A DNA stretch of 47,095 nt from contig NZ_LWSK01000040.1 in assembly GCF_001642955.1 (NCBI RefSeq), positions 1 to 47,095 of the forward strand, written 5' to 3'. The stretch is from Rubripirellula obstinata (GTDB taxonomy: Bacteria; Planctomycetota; Planctomycetia; Pirellulales; Pirellulaceae). The translations under genes were made by a program, and so were the position numbers. A model generated the notes under the pieces. It searched no databases, was not told the origin of the DNA, and saw only the letters and a program-made list of their open reading frames with translations. Below are positions 35,108 through 44,141 of this stretch, one piece after another (within the stretch, counting starts at the first letter, position 1; each line of letters opens with the position of its first letter).

Positions 35108-36850
35108 ATGAGTTCTTCTACAACTTCCGAATCGACTTCGGCTGGCTTTCAGCTTGACCGCCGTGATCACGTTGCCGCTTTGTTTTGGGGCGGGATGCTG
35201 GTCGCTTTACTGCCGTTTTTGGTGAAGTATTGCCGGGCGATGTGGTTTCAAAGCCTGTACCAGTATTTCCCGTTCTTGCTGGCCGCCGTTTTTGGTTTGG
35301 CATACGTGCGATTCGATCGGCGGATTCGGTTGCCGCACGGATGGTTTTCCAAAACAGCAACGATCGCCTCGCTGATCTTCATGGTGGGGGCGGCGATCCT
35401 TGCATCGAGTTGGCTTGGGGCAATCGCTTTTGCGTTGGCAACCGGCGGCTTTTTGTCTGCTCAGCGTGATCACGCTGGAAATTCGCTGGGCTATTTGGCC
35501 GTTCCGATGTTGATGTTCATTCGGGCACCATTGCTAGGCACCTATACGGTGATGCACCGACTGCAGTTGGCGACAACTTACCTGGGCAGCACGCTGCTGG
35601 ACGTCTTGGGGGTGATCCATGTCAAATCAGGGAACACGATTGAATTGGTCAACAAGAGTTTGTTTGTGGCGGAAGCATGCAGCGGAGTTCAATCTCTTTT
35701 CACAATGTGCTTTTTGACGCTGCTTCTTTGGGCATACAAGCGACGACCGTATTTTTTGGTACCGGTGTATTTGTTGTTTGCCTTTTTCTTTGCCGTCGTT
35801 GGCAACGTCATTCGCGTGACTTCGATTGCAGTTGCCGAGGCTTGGTTTTCGTTTGACTTGACGGAGGGACTGACCCATGAATTGGTGGGTTACGCGGCGC
35901 TCGCAATTGCTGCAGGCATGATGGCGTCACTGGATCATGTGTTGGGATTGATGCTTGGCAAGTTTCGTCCTACTGGAAAACAAACTTCACCTTCCGATGA
36001 TCCCATTAGCCGTTTTGGCGATAGCCACGGTTTCGACACTGATTCTCAAAAAACCGTGGCTAGCGCAAATACGGCTAATCAGAGTGCGAGTAACGAAGCA
36101 GCCGCGAGCGATTTCAATTTCAAGACTGCGTTCAATCAACTACCGAAGCTTGCCAAATTTGCGTTTGTAACTTCGCTGGCTTGCGGGGCGATGATGACGG
36201 CGTGGATGCTGCTGCGAGAACCCGACAAGCGGCCGGTTGTGGCAAAAGATGAAGTGCTATTTGAACCGAAGGCAAATTTCTTATCCGGGTTAGATGCTCC
36301 GATCCAGGTGGTCAATCATGAACATCGTCGGGACGCCCATGCTGACCGTAACGCTCGTCACGGCATGAATTCAGATGCGTGGCAGTGTGGAATCAATGCA
36401 ACGCAGGGCCAATTTGCGTTGAGCCAGCCCTACATGGGATGGCACGAATTGACGGTGTGCTATCGAGTACTCGATTGGAAGCTGGTCGCCAGGACACCCA
36501 CCATGCCGACATCAGGTTCAGATCCAGTGGTCGTGGCAGAATTCACGAACGATTCTGGGGAACACGGAACACTCTTTTTCACGGCGGTCGATTCGGACGG
36601 CAGCATTCCGAGGGCACCCGGGCATTCAAATTTCTCACGGTCGCTTGCGCCGTTGGAGCCGCTAATTTTTGACGACTTCGCCGAACTGACCGGAAGCGCG
36701 CAGACGATCATGCTGCAGTACTGGGTAACCGGAACTGAACCGCTTTCCAGTGAAACCAAGCAGCAGGTTATCGACATGATGGACCAAATCCGAGGTTACA
36801 CCAGTGAACAGGTAGCCGAGTACACGGACGACTTGCTTGGGGGCTCCTAG
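35108..36850 (+). CDS. exosortase with C-terminal EpsI-like domain
   Basis: A polytopic protein of 580 residues (ATG 35108; TTG 35102 possible). The exosortase core spans about residues 25-285, with eight or so membrane helices. It shows the catalytic triad: Cys191 in AEACSGVQSL, Arg236 in GNVIRVTS and His257 in LTHELVGYAAL. Exosortases cut and process proteins bearing C-terminal PEP-CTERM-type signals and occur with exopolysaccharide genes. After residue ~350 one more membrane helix and a periplasmic domain follow (QCGINATQGQFALSQPY, WHELTVCYRVLDWKL), resembling the EpsI/DUF3485 domain fused to some exosortases. It probably belongs to the planctomycete exosortase branch, but the subtype is not certain. 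It is followed after 216 bp by a membrane-anchored helical protein. Confidence 0.9.
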   Translation: MSSSTTSESTSAGFQLDRRDHVAALFWGGMLVALLPFLVKYCRAMWFQSLYQYFPFLLAAVFGLAYVRFDRRIRLPHGWFSKTATIASLIFMVGAAILASSWLGAIAFALATGGFLSAQRDHAGNSLGYLAVPMLMFIRAPLLGTYTVMHRLQLATTYLGSTLLDVLGVIHVKSGNTIELVNKSLFVAEACSGVQSLFTMCFLTLLLWAYKRRPYFLVPVYLLFAFFFAVVGNVIRVTSIAVAEAWFSFDLTEGLTHELVGYAALAIAAGMMASLDHVLGLMLGKFRPTGKQTSPSDDPISRFGDSHGFDTDSQKTVASANTANQSASNEAAASDFNFKTAFNQLPKLAKFAFVTSLACGAMMTAWMLLREPDKRPVVAKDEVLFEPKANFLSGLDAPIQVVNHEHRRDAHADRNARHGMNSDAWQCGINATQGQFALSQPYMGWHELTVCYRVLDWKLVARTPTMPTSGSDPVVVAEFTNDSGEHGTLFFTAVDSDGSIPRAPGHSNFSRSLAPLEPLIFDDFAELTGSAQTIMLQYWVTGTEPLSSETKQQVIDMMDQIRGYTSEQVAEYTDDLLGGS

Positions 36851-36901
36851 TGGACAGAGCAACTTTGATGAGCCGTTTTGGGGATCGCGGATTGTTTTCT
36901 T

Positions 36902-36926
36902 GAGCCGCGACGCGTGAGCGGCCGGG
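36902..36926. repeat. dispersed G+C-rich repeat (unit also in the 45.7-kb tandem array)
   Basis: GAGCCGCGACGCGTGAGCGG followed by CCGGG is the same core as the 55-bp tandem repeat at 45.7 kb (there GTAAGCGG). Here it occurs once, between the exosortase and its downstream partner, with a related CCGCTGGCCGTGAGGCC complement nearby. Confidence 0.6.
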
Positions 36927-37066
36927 CATACCGCGTCGGCCCGAGGCCTCACGGCCAGCGGTTCACCGTTCTTGTTCCAAGCTCAATTAAAACGACAGGC
37001 CTCTGACGCGGCATCGCTACCAAAGTCAGCTTTCTATTCTTATCTTTTTCGGTTCTCGCAATCACC

Positions 37067-38887
37067 ATGAACGACCTTTCAACCTCCGGATCCGAGGAGA
37101 CGGTAACCCAGGACGGCGCGATAGGGCGCAAGCGCGATCTAGGGTTCGCGATTGCCGTCTTGCTCTTCGCTGCGATGATTGCCGGCGTCCTGTTTTATGG
37201 AAACTGGTGGCGAAAAGAACATCTCGACGAAGCCTACGAAACACGTTTACAAAAAAGCCTGCAGTCATACCAGCAAGTCGTTGCCAGCAAGAATCCCGAT
37301 CGCGATCAAGTCTATCTGCTTGGTGCTGAGATTGACGTTGTTATGCGTCGTATTGCCGATCAGATGAATGAACCTGAAGTTGTTTGGAGAAACTTCCAGT
37401 TTTTGCGGCAGCATGCTCATCGCCTCAATTCGTTGTTTTCCAGTACGCCAAATTGGAATGACCCGACGTTGCTGAGTGTCCGATTGGGTGAGATCAAGCG
37501 TCGTATTGATGGCTATCAAGGCCGCAGCGATAAGTATCTGGCGGAAGTCGTGAAATCGGATTCGACGTTCGGCAGTTTTGCCAAGTTGCAGCAAATCGAA
37601 GACTCCGTGGTCCGAAGTGGTTGGGACCAGAATTCGCTCGATGATCTTTTAACGCAAGCATCCGTCGTGCTGGTCGATTGCCTGGCCCGATCAGCTCAAG
37701 AGCAGGAAGGTCAACCAGAGTCCTCTCAACTACAGCCTATTGAATTGCAGCCCACTGAATTACAGCCCGCTGCAATACAGCCTTTTGGCGGAGATTCAGA
37801 AGAGAACACGCTCAGCGATGAAGATGTTTTTTTGCGTGGGATGGCGATCGCCACTTGGTTGATCGGGCACCAGGACCAGCCAGAAAAGCTAGCCGAGCTC
37901 GAAACGCTTCTCAAAGATCAAAGTGGCAGTTCCGCTGAATCGGAAACTTTACTGCGACTGACGGATAGTAGAACCGAAGCTCTGTTGGCGATTTCGAAAT
38001 TGATGGTTTCCGTGGCCGATGATAGTGACGAACGATCCATCCAAGACGCGTTGAAACGATTTGATCGGAGTTATCGTTACAACGCGAAAGATACCGATGG
38101 GATCCTTGGGCAAGCGATGGCGATTCGCTTTCAAGCAGCGACGGCGGATTGGCCTAGCATCGTCGATACGATTGGCGAGCTGTCGGAAACCGAAACGGTT
38201 GGTAAGCAAGAAGTCGCGTTTTTGAGGCGTGATTCCTCTTACGCAATTTTACAATTATTGAAGTCCGAGTCTTGGCTGGATCGGATCAAGACTCAGTTTC
38301 AGATCGAGAAAGGTTTGGAAACAGCGGTGAACCTTTCTAGGTATTCAACGGATTCGTTTGAGATGCTGATGGCGATCGGGGTGGCGAGAGGCATGGCAGC
38401 GAAGAACGCTTTAAAGCTGGACGACTTTCCGCCGATCGACGACAGGGTAGTCGAGGCAGCGAAGGCAAGCCCGAGTAGTATCATCGCGATGACGACCGAG
38501 GCAATTTCGGCGGGGATAAAACGGGACGATGTGCAGCTTAATGATGTGGTCGCTAGCGAAGCGATGTTGAATGTGGGTTTGATCGATATGTTGGCCAGCA
38601 TCGCGACTTGGCGATTGTTCGCCGAGCCTGAACCGGATCCCGCGGAAGTAAAGCTGTGGATGATGCTGATGGAGTCGATCACTCTTGATCCTGAAAAAAT
38701 TCGCCAACAAAAAGGCGGTAGTGCTTTGTTGGCTCTTGCGGGGTGGCAAAGCCAAGCAGGGGATCAGGATTCCGCCACTAAAACGCTTGAAGCAGCAGAA
38801 CCGCTGGTTGGCGATACGCAGCTTTTCATCCAGATCGAAGATCTTATCAACCGCCTCGAAAAGAAGACTCTCGGCAAAGCCGAATGA
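37067..38887 (+). CDS. membrane-anchored helical-repeat protein, exosortase partner
   Basis: A 606-residue protein with a ~23-residue polar N-terminus, one membrane helix (about 25-45, LGFAIAVLLFAAMIAGVLFY), then a long mostly helical, acidic domain, presumably periplasmic. TPR-like helix pairs are visible but degenerate. A four-fold QP repeat (LQPIELQPTELQPAAIQPF, about residues 224-242) makes a linker. No enzymatic motif is seen. ATG 37067 is clear. Its place downstream of the exosortase parallels the TPR protein after the second exosortase-like gene, so the two may play the same part as scaffold or assembly factors. That role is inferred from layout only. Confidence 0.75.
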   Translation: MNDLSTSGSEETVTQDGAIGRKRDLGFAIAVLLFAAMIAGVLFYGNWWRKEHLDEAYETRLQKSLQSYQQVVASKNPDRDQVYLLGAEIDVVMRRIADQMNEPEVVWRNFQFLRQHAHRLNSLFSSTPNWNDPTLLSVRLGEIKRRIDGYQGRSDKYLAEVVKSDSTFGSFAKLQQIEDSVVRSGWDQNSLDDLLTQASVVLVDCLARSAQEQEGQPESSQLQPIELQPTELQPAAIQPFGGDSEENTLSDEDVFLRGMAIATWLIGHQDQPEKLAELETLLKDQSGSSAESETLLRLTDSRTEALLAISKLMVSVADDSDERSIQDALKRFDRSYRYNAKDTDGILGQAMAIRFQAATADWPSIVDTIGELSETETVGKQEVAFLRRDSSYAILQLLKSESWLDRIKTQFQIEKGLETAVNLSRYSTDSFEMLMAIGVARGMAAKNALKLDDFPPIDDRVVEAAKASPSSIIAMTTEAISAGIKRDDVQLNDVVASEAMLNVGLIDMLASIATWRLFAEPEPDPAEVKLWMMLMESITLDPEKIRQQKGGSALLALAGWQSQAGDQDSATKTLEAAEPLVGDTQLFIQIEDLINRLEKKTLGKAE

Positions 38888-39414
38888 CCTCGCAACATGG
38901 TATTGCCACCCACCGTCTTGCCCAAAAAAACGACCGCGCAACATCGTTTTGCCTCTCCATCGTTTTGCCAATGTCTTCGAGTAATTGAGACTTTGAACCG
39001 CTAATGGACGCTAACAAAACGCTAACAAAGCAAGTTTTAAACCGTTTGTTGAATCTTTGCGGAGTTTCTTGTTAGCGTCCTATCAGCGTCAATGAGCGGT
39101 TCTATGTAGTGCTACGCGGAGGCGTTTAGAGCTCCTGATGGTCTGAACCCTGGCGGGCCCAGCTACGGGAAAACCGGGAAGTTATTTCGGGACAGTCTCC
39201 TAAAGCTATTGCTGGACACTCACGTAAATCTTCCCACTATCGCAGCATCGACCTGGAAAGCCTGGAACGAATGGGACGGTTATTTCGGCGGTTGGCTGGG
39301 GGAATGCAATCTTCGGGCCAGATTTAGGGATTGATTTTGGCCGCTGACCGCTAGAATTGGTGGATTGTCCCTCAGGCATTCCTTTCTTCTCGATCTCGAA
39401 TTGGTTTCTCTCGA
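38888..39414. repeat. intergenic region with repeats of families A, B and the 54-bp repeat
   Basis: About 530 bp without a gene. It contains a family B half (38938-38970), a family A inverted repeat at 38996-39101 (outer arms AACCGCTAAT and ATGAGCGGTT) and the second 54-bp repeat (39143-39196). This region precedes the BY-kinase gene and should carry its promoter, which could not be recognised. Confidence 0.6.
39143..39196 (+). repeat. 54-bp dispersed repeat, copy 2
   Basis: Matches 224-277 with one mismatch (CTGAACCCTGGCGGGCCCAG here). It lies 42 bp after a family A inverted repeat, as the first copy also lies near a family A relative. Confidence 0.75.
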
Positions 39415-41868
39415 ATGCAAGCTACTGCACCTCCTTCACCTCAGTTAGCGCAAAAACTCGATCCGTTTTCGACGGCTCCGGGTACCAATGCCCAGCCAGT
39501 CAACGTTGCCGAGGTCCTTTGGCGTTACCGCTGGGCTGTCGCCTTGCCCGTTGTCGTGGGTGCGGTTGTTGGCCTGCTGATCTATCTGCAATTACCTGAA
39601 ACCTACCGCAGCACCACGCGGTTAATGATCGAATCCGATCAAGCCGCTGTGCTGGATCCTATCAACGGGGACATGGTCGGCGGTGTACCAAGTCTGGATA
39701 TCGTTCAATCGCAACTGTTTAGCGATCGCGTGATGCAAATGACGTTTAACGCACCACGTCTGCGTCCATTTCAGGAAGAGTTCGAGGGTAGAGTTGGTGC
39801 ATTCGTGGAAGAGTCCCTGGAGTCTCTTGAGTTAGAACCCGAAGTGGAAGACGTTAAGACTGCTCAGTCAGTTGTGACGTTGATGCACTTCGAAAGCGAG
39901 AATGAGGAGCTTTGCAAGGCGGCCGTTGAATCGTTTAGCGAATCTTTGCAGTCTTTTTACAACGAGAACTACAAGAGCAATCGTGGTGATTTGATTCGAT
40001 TGATTTCGACGGGGATGGAACAGCTTCATCCAAAGATGTTGGAACTTGAAAACCGTTATCGCACCTTCCGACGCGATGCACCGCTAGCTTGGAATGCGGA
40101 GGGTCTTGCGATCAACCCGCACCGTGAACGCCAATTGTTTTTGGTTGGAAGACGAAGCGAGATCGATGAGATTGCACGTCAAAAGAAAACTGAAGTTGCC
40201 GCATTGAAGTCGATTGTCAGCCAATCAGGCCAGGATCCGATTTTGGGACTGAACATCATTGGCGAGCTTTTGGGCAAGCAGTTTTCGCTGCCAAATTCTG
40301 GCAGTCGATTGGGTGAGTTGCAGCAGGGTGACCGCATTCTTGCGACCATTGGTTTGGACAAGGAACTTGTCCCGATGATCATCGAACGCGACAAGTACGC
40401 GGCCGAGTTTGGTCCAGAGCACCCAACGGTTCGCAACCTGGATGCTCAGTTGGAATCGATGAAGACGGAAATGAAGAAACTGGTGGAAGACCAAACTGAC
40501 CGCGTGATGGAGCTGATTGGCGAAACACTCGTTGACCCGGTTCAAAGAGCCAAAGAGGCACTAGCTGCAATTGTCATGGCTTCGGAAGCTCAAGTGGATT
40601 TGCTAACGGAACAGCGGAAAGAACTTGATGATCAAATCAGCGAAGAGCGTTTGGGTGCATCTAAGCTGGCTCAATATGAACAAGAAAATCAAGCTCAGCT
40701 TCGTGAAATCGAGCGGACTCGCGAGTTGCTGGAACAACTTGAAGAGCAGATGGCGAAAGTTAGTATCGGCAAGGATGAGCGTGGTACTCGCGTGATTGAG
40801 TTGACCGCGCCGTCGCTTGCTTACAAGGTTGGCCCCAGCATTTTGAAAACAGTAGGACTGGGTAGCTTGCTGGGCATTATGCTTGGCTCCGGACTTGCTT
40901 TGCTGCTTGAGAAGAATGCGAATACCTTCCGCGATCCAGATGAGATCTCTGAAGAATTGGGCGTGCCTGTGTTGACGCACATTCCGTTCTTCAAGGGCAA
41001 GCTGAAGAAGCTTGGGAAAGACGAGGTCAATCCCTACGAGAAGCTGGATCCGGCACTTGCGGTGATCCACATGCCTGCATCAGTTCCGGCTGAGGCAATT
41101 CGATCGTTCCGCACGTCAGTATTCTTTGAAACCTCGGGACCGGGCTGTAAAGTCATTCAGGTCACCAGCCCATTGCCGGGTGATGGTAAGAGTACGATCG
41201 CGGGCAACTTGGCCTGTTCGATGGCGCAGAGTGGAAAACGCGTTCTCGTGATTGATAGTGACCTTCGACGTCCTCAATTGACCGACTTCTTCAGCTTGGC
41301 TGAACAGAAGGGTTTGACCGATGTGCTTAACGGAGACTGCGAAGTTTCCGACGGGTGTCATTCAACCCCGTTGAATAACTTGTTTGTCATGCCAAGTGGT
41401 CCGGTTCCTGCTAACCCAGCCGAAGCTTTGACGCTTCCCGAAATGGGTTCGATGCTGGAAGTGCTGAAGCAGAAATTTGACTACATCATTGTCGATACTC
41501 CACCGTTGTTGGTGGTCACCGATCCAAGCATCATCGCCAGCTTGGTTGATGGTGTTGTGATGGCTCTTCGGGTTCGTCGCAAGAGTCGCCACAACTCGAA
41601 GGAATCGATCAATATCCTTCGCAGCGTCGGTGCTCGCGTGCTTGGTGTTGTTATCAACAACTCCGACGAAGCTGGTGCCAGCGATGGATACCGCGGATAT
41701 GGCTATTACCGCTACGCCCGACACACCAGTCGGTACTACCGGTCGGCCAAGGGCAACAAGGTGCGTCGCGACAAAGAGCCGCTGATCATCTCCGGAAAGG
41801 GGTCCCAAACCTCGAGCAAACCGGTTGCCGCTGTTTCAGCGTCGAATTCCGATGAGCTTGATGGCTAA
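39415..41868 (+). CDS. polysaccharide co-polymerase/tyrosine autokinase (Wzz-BY-kinase, Wzc-like)
   Basis: An 817-residue inner-membrane protein. A Wzz domain has helix 1 at about 43-60 (ALPVVVGAVVGLLIYL); a long periplasmic coiled-coil part with GNVR-like features runs to about 455, and helix 2 lies at about 480-500 (LGSLLGIMLGSGLALLL). The cytoplasmic BY-kinase domain follows. Walker A is PGDGKST (residues 588-594), Walker A' is VIDSDLRRPQ (Asp614, Asp616) and Walker B is IIVDTPP (Asp694). The tail holds a Tyr cluster (YRGYGYYRYARHTSRYYR from about 759), the autophosphorylation site expected of Wzc. It controls chain length and export in Wzy-dependent systems. It lies between the two exosortase modules. 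ATG 39415 is a sound start. Confidence 0.93.
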   Translation: MQATAPPSPQLAQKLDPFSTAPGTNAQPVNVAEVLWRYRWAVALPVVVGAVVGLLIYLQLPETYRSTTRLMIESDQAAVLDPINGDMVGGVPSLDIVQSQLFSDRVMQMTFNAPRLRPFQEEFEGRVGAFVEESLESLELEPEVEDVKTAQSVVTLMHFESENEELCKAAVESFSESLQSFYNENYKSNRGDLIRLISTGMEQLHPKMLELENRYRTFRRDAPLAWNAEGLAINPHRERQLFLVGRRSEIDEIARQKKTEVAALKSIVSQSGQDPILGLNIIGELLGKQFSLPNSGSRLGELQQGDRILATIGLDKELVPMIIERDKYAAEFGPEHPTVRNLDAQLESMKTEMKKLVEDQTDRVMELIGETLVDPVQRAKEALAAIVMASEAQVDLLTEQRKELDDQISEERLGASKLAQYEQENQAQLREIERTRELLEQLEEQMAKVSIGKDERGTRVIELTAPSLAYKVGPSILKTVGLGSLLGIMLGSGLALLLEKNANTFRDPDEISEELGVPVLTHIPFFKGKLKKLGKDEVNPYEKLDPALAVIHMPASVPAEAIRSFRTSVFFETSGPGCKVIQVTSPLPGDGKSTIAGNLACSMAQSGKRVLVIDSDLRRPQLTDFFSLAEQKGLTDVLNGDCEVSDGCHSTPLNNLFVMPSGPVPANPAEALTLPEMGSMLEVLKQKFDYIIVDTPPLLVVTDPSIIASLVDGVVMALRVRRKSRHNSKESINILRSVGARVLGVVINNSDEAGASDGYRGYGYYRYARHTSRYYRSAKGNKVRRDKEPLIISGKGSQTSSKPVAAVSASNSDELDG

Positions 41869-41917
41869 TCCTGGCTTTGCTCGCTGAATCTCTGATGCTC
41901 AGCGAAGTTTCCGTACT

Positions 41918-41958
41918 CGCTGTCGAGAACTTAACCTTTGGTTTAACCCTCGACAGCG
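41918..41958 (+). terminator. stem-loop after the BY-kinase gene, possible terminator
   Basis: CGCTGTCGAG (41918-41927) pairs perfectly with CTCGACAGCG (41949-41958), with a second inner stem AACC/GGTT around a TTT loop. It begins 50 bp after the BY-kinase stop. No T-run follows, so a Rho-independent terminator is not assured. Confidence 0.35.
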
Positions 41959-42060
41959 ATGGCGGTCCCGTCCGAAAATAAAAAGTCGGAAACCAGGGCG
42001 ACTCAAAACTCGCAGGCGAGGGGCACTCATGGTATCCTAACCGGTCAGCGATTCTTTAAA

Positions 42061-42124
42061 TTAGCTGTTTCGGCGTTTGTTACGGGTCTGATCGAAAAAC
42101 CGCGGCGAGCGCCGAAACGGCTAA
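42061..42124. repeat. inverted repeat in the BY-kinase/exosortase gap
   Basis: TTAGCTGTTTCGGCG (42061-42075) pairs with CGCCGAAACGGCTAA (42110-42124) over 15 bp, with one mismatch, around a 34-nt loop. It could be a transcript stem-loop or a dispersed repeat. The surrounding 416-bp gap has no accepted gene; a 60-codon frame at 41959-42141 reads through this hairpin. Confidence 0.45.
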
Positions 42125-42153
42125 GACGATTAGGAACATGAATCTTGAGTGCA

Positions 42154-42185
42154 TTTTGCACACTTTACTGTGACACGGTGCAAAA
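42154..42185. promoter_or_regulatory. 8-bp inverted repeat upstream of the second exosortase-like gene, possible operator
   Basis: TTTTGCAC (42154-42161) and GTGCAAAA (42178-42185) are perfect inverted half-sites with 16 nt between them, ending 99 bp before the ATG at 42285. The spacing would suit a dimeric regulator. No protein can be named and no other copy was noticed. Confidence 0.25.
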
Positions 42186-42284
42186 AGTAACAACTGCCGT
42201 TAGCCCCCGCAGTTATCATCGATTCTTGCCCTGTTCCTTTCGTACCAACGTACAAGCTCCCCCCTTACTAGCGAACGAAATAGA

Positions 42285-44141
42285 ATGACTTCGGTTGAAT
42301 CTCAAACGACCGCCTCGGATGACTTTAGGTCAGCTCAATCGGCGAGTGAAAAACCCTGGTGGAGTCAATCTGGCGGACCAGTGTTTTGGTTGGTTTGCCT
42401 AGTGCCCGCACTTCCGCTTGCTCTCGCACATTGGATTGGTCTGCTCGGCGATTCCCAATACGCATTCTTGCCTTTGCCTTTTTTGGTGATTGGATTCCTT
42501 TACTGGCAACGAGCGGAGGGGACCATTAGCCGACCGGAGACTCTTTCCAAGTGGATCGTGGTAGCCTTGGGATTACTTGCTGTATTGCTGGGCGGGCTGA
42601 TTGCATTTCCATGGCTGGGGGCTTTGGGATTTTTGTTGATCGCCGCAGCGGCACTTTCCAATGTCCGCGGCACCATTCAGAAATCACTTGTAGGCTTGAT
42701 CGCCCCGCTGTTGGCAATTTCACTCCCGTCCGGCGTGACGGGTATCTTTGCCAGCACGATCAACCGTAGCACGGCTTGGCTGTCCAGCATTTTCTTGGAT
42801 TACTTTGAAATGCCGCACTCGGTTTCAGGCAGCGTGATCCGATTGTTTGAATCAGAGGTGATCACCAGCCGAGTTTGCGGCGGATTGGTCGCATTTCCAT
42901 TCTTTCTATTTATTGCATTCTCGTTGCTCGCATGGAAACGGATGAGCTTGTGGCTGTTGCCGCTTTACGCTGTTGCCGCGTTGATCACGACCTTGGCGGT
43001 CAATTCGCTAAGGCTGGTGCTAAGTGTGATTGCTGCGGAATCGATGGAAATGGAATTGACTGAGGGTTGGTACCCGTTCGCAATGTCGGCCATTGCAGCA
43101 CTGATTGGATTCGGACTTCTGTATTCCTTTCATCACCTGTTTGCGATTGCTTTTCACTACGTTGAACCCAACACCGATGCCGGATCAAATCCATTCGTAC
43201 AGTTTTGGAACAAGTTTTCATGGATGAATGACAATCGAGCCTCGGAGGAATTGTCCAGGTCGAGCAATCGCGATGACTATGATGACTTCGCCCCCGATTT
43301 GGCATTGTCACCTTGGTACGGCTTGCTTGGCACGGCAGCTCTCTTGAGCGTTCTGTCGATCGTAGGCGTATTTCGCGGAGGCAGCGACGACGTGCAAGAA
43401 ATCGTGTCATCTGGACCGCTGTTCAATCCAACTGAAAACCTGTTTTCCGAAATCAGCAGTAACGAAAACTTTCAAATCAATGACTACCAATCATCTGCCG
43501 ATGACACCTCTTCGGACCCAGCGGGTTCAAGCTCCAGTCGCCGCGATGATACTTGGACAGGGAAGTTTCGCGGTGGAAATTTAACGATTCAAATTACTCA
43601 ACCCTTAGCTAAATGGATTGAGCTTTCCAGAGCCTATGAAAACTCGGGCTGGGAAGTCATTGACCGCAACAACGAGTCAATGGAACTGGTTGTCACAGAT
43701 GAGAACGACGAGGATGCTGAAGCGGACAACGATTCAGATTTGGACGACTTGGCGGAAGCACCCGAGGAGTTCAATGCTTTCGCAACCGCCCGCATGCGCA
43801 GCGGAGATGGCTCGGAACTGGAAGGCTATCTCTACTTCTCAGCCATCGATAGCGATGGCAAAATCATGGAGACTCCGACCGCCGTCGGTTCGTTATCGCA
43901 AAGCTTTTGGCTTAGACTAGGAATGGGCGATAGTAGCACCACAAAACCCGCCGCGATGATACAGTTTCTAGTAGTCACACCCGAAAAATTGTCGCCGAGT
44001 GACATCCGAGTATTGAAACGAGAATTCGTCAAACACCGCGAAGAGGTCGCCCGAGCGATCGCTGGTGACGAATCAGCCGCGTCAAAGCCGGGACCATTTG
44101 ATCAGACACAAACCCAATCACTGCGGGGGCCTCAATCATGA
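42285..44141 (+). CDS. exosortase-like protein lacking the catalytic His
   Basis: A 618-residue polytopic protein related to the exosortase at 35108. From PLYAVAAL to about residue 290 the two align without gaps. Cys198 (SRVCGGLVAF) and Arg243 (NSLRLVLS) are kept. The catalytic His position, 21 residues after the Arg, is Pro264: ELTEGWYPF here versus DLTEGLTHEL in the other. A soluble acidic C-terminal part from about residue 355 ends in an EpsI/DUF3485-like stretch (GGNLTIQITQPLAKWIELSR, SGWEVIDRN). Without the His it may be inactive as a protease, may act as a pseudoenzyme partner, or may use another residue. Its end overlaps the TPR gene by 4 nt (ATGA). Confidence 0.8.
   Translation: MTSVESQTTASDDFRSAQSASEKPWWSQSGGPVFWLVCLVPALPLALAHWIGLLGDSQYAFLPLPFLVIGFLYWQRAEGTISRPETLSKWIVVALGLLAVLLGGLIAFPWLGALGFLLIAAAALSNVRGTIQKSLVGLIAPLLAISLPSGVTGIFASTINRSTAWLSSIFLDYFEMPHSVSGSVIRLFESEVITSRVCGGLVAFPFFLFIAFSLLAWKRMSLWLLPLYAVAALITTLAVNSLRLVLSVIAAESMEMELTEGWYPFAMSAIAALIGFGLLYSFHHLFAIAFHYVEPNTDAGSNPFVQFWNKFSWMNDNRASEELSRSSNRDDYDDFAPDLALSPWYGLLGTAALLSVLSIVGVFRGGSDDVQEIVSSGPLFNPTENLFSEISSNENFQINDYQSSADDTSSDPAGSSSSRRDDTWTGKFRGGNLTIQITQPLAKWIELSRAYENSGWEVIDRNNESMELVVTDENDEDAEADNDSDLDDLAEAPEEFNAFATARMRSGDGSELEGYLYFSAIDSDGKIMETPTAVGSLSQSFWLRLGMGDSSTTKPAAMIQFLVVTPEKLSPSDIRVLKREFVKHREEVARAIAGDESAASKPGPFDQTQTQSLRGPQS

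Noticed and set aside
41959-42141. 60-codon open frame after the BY-kinase
   Set aside because: Reads through a 15-bp hairpin and is rich in Lys/Arg with no motif; more likely intergenic.
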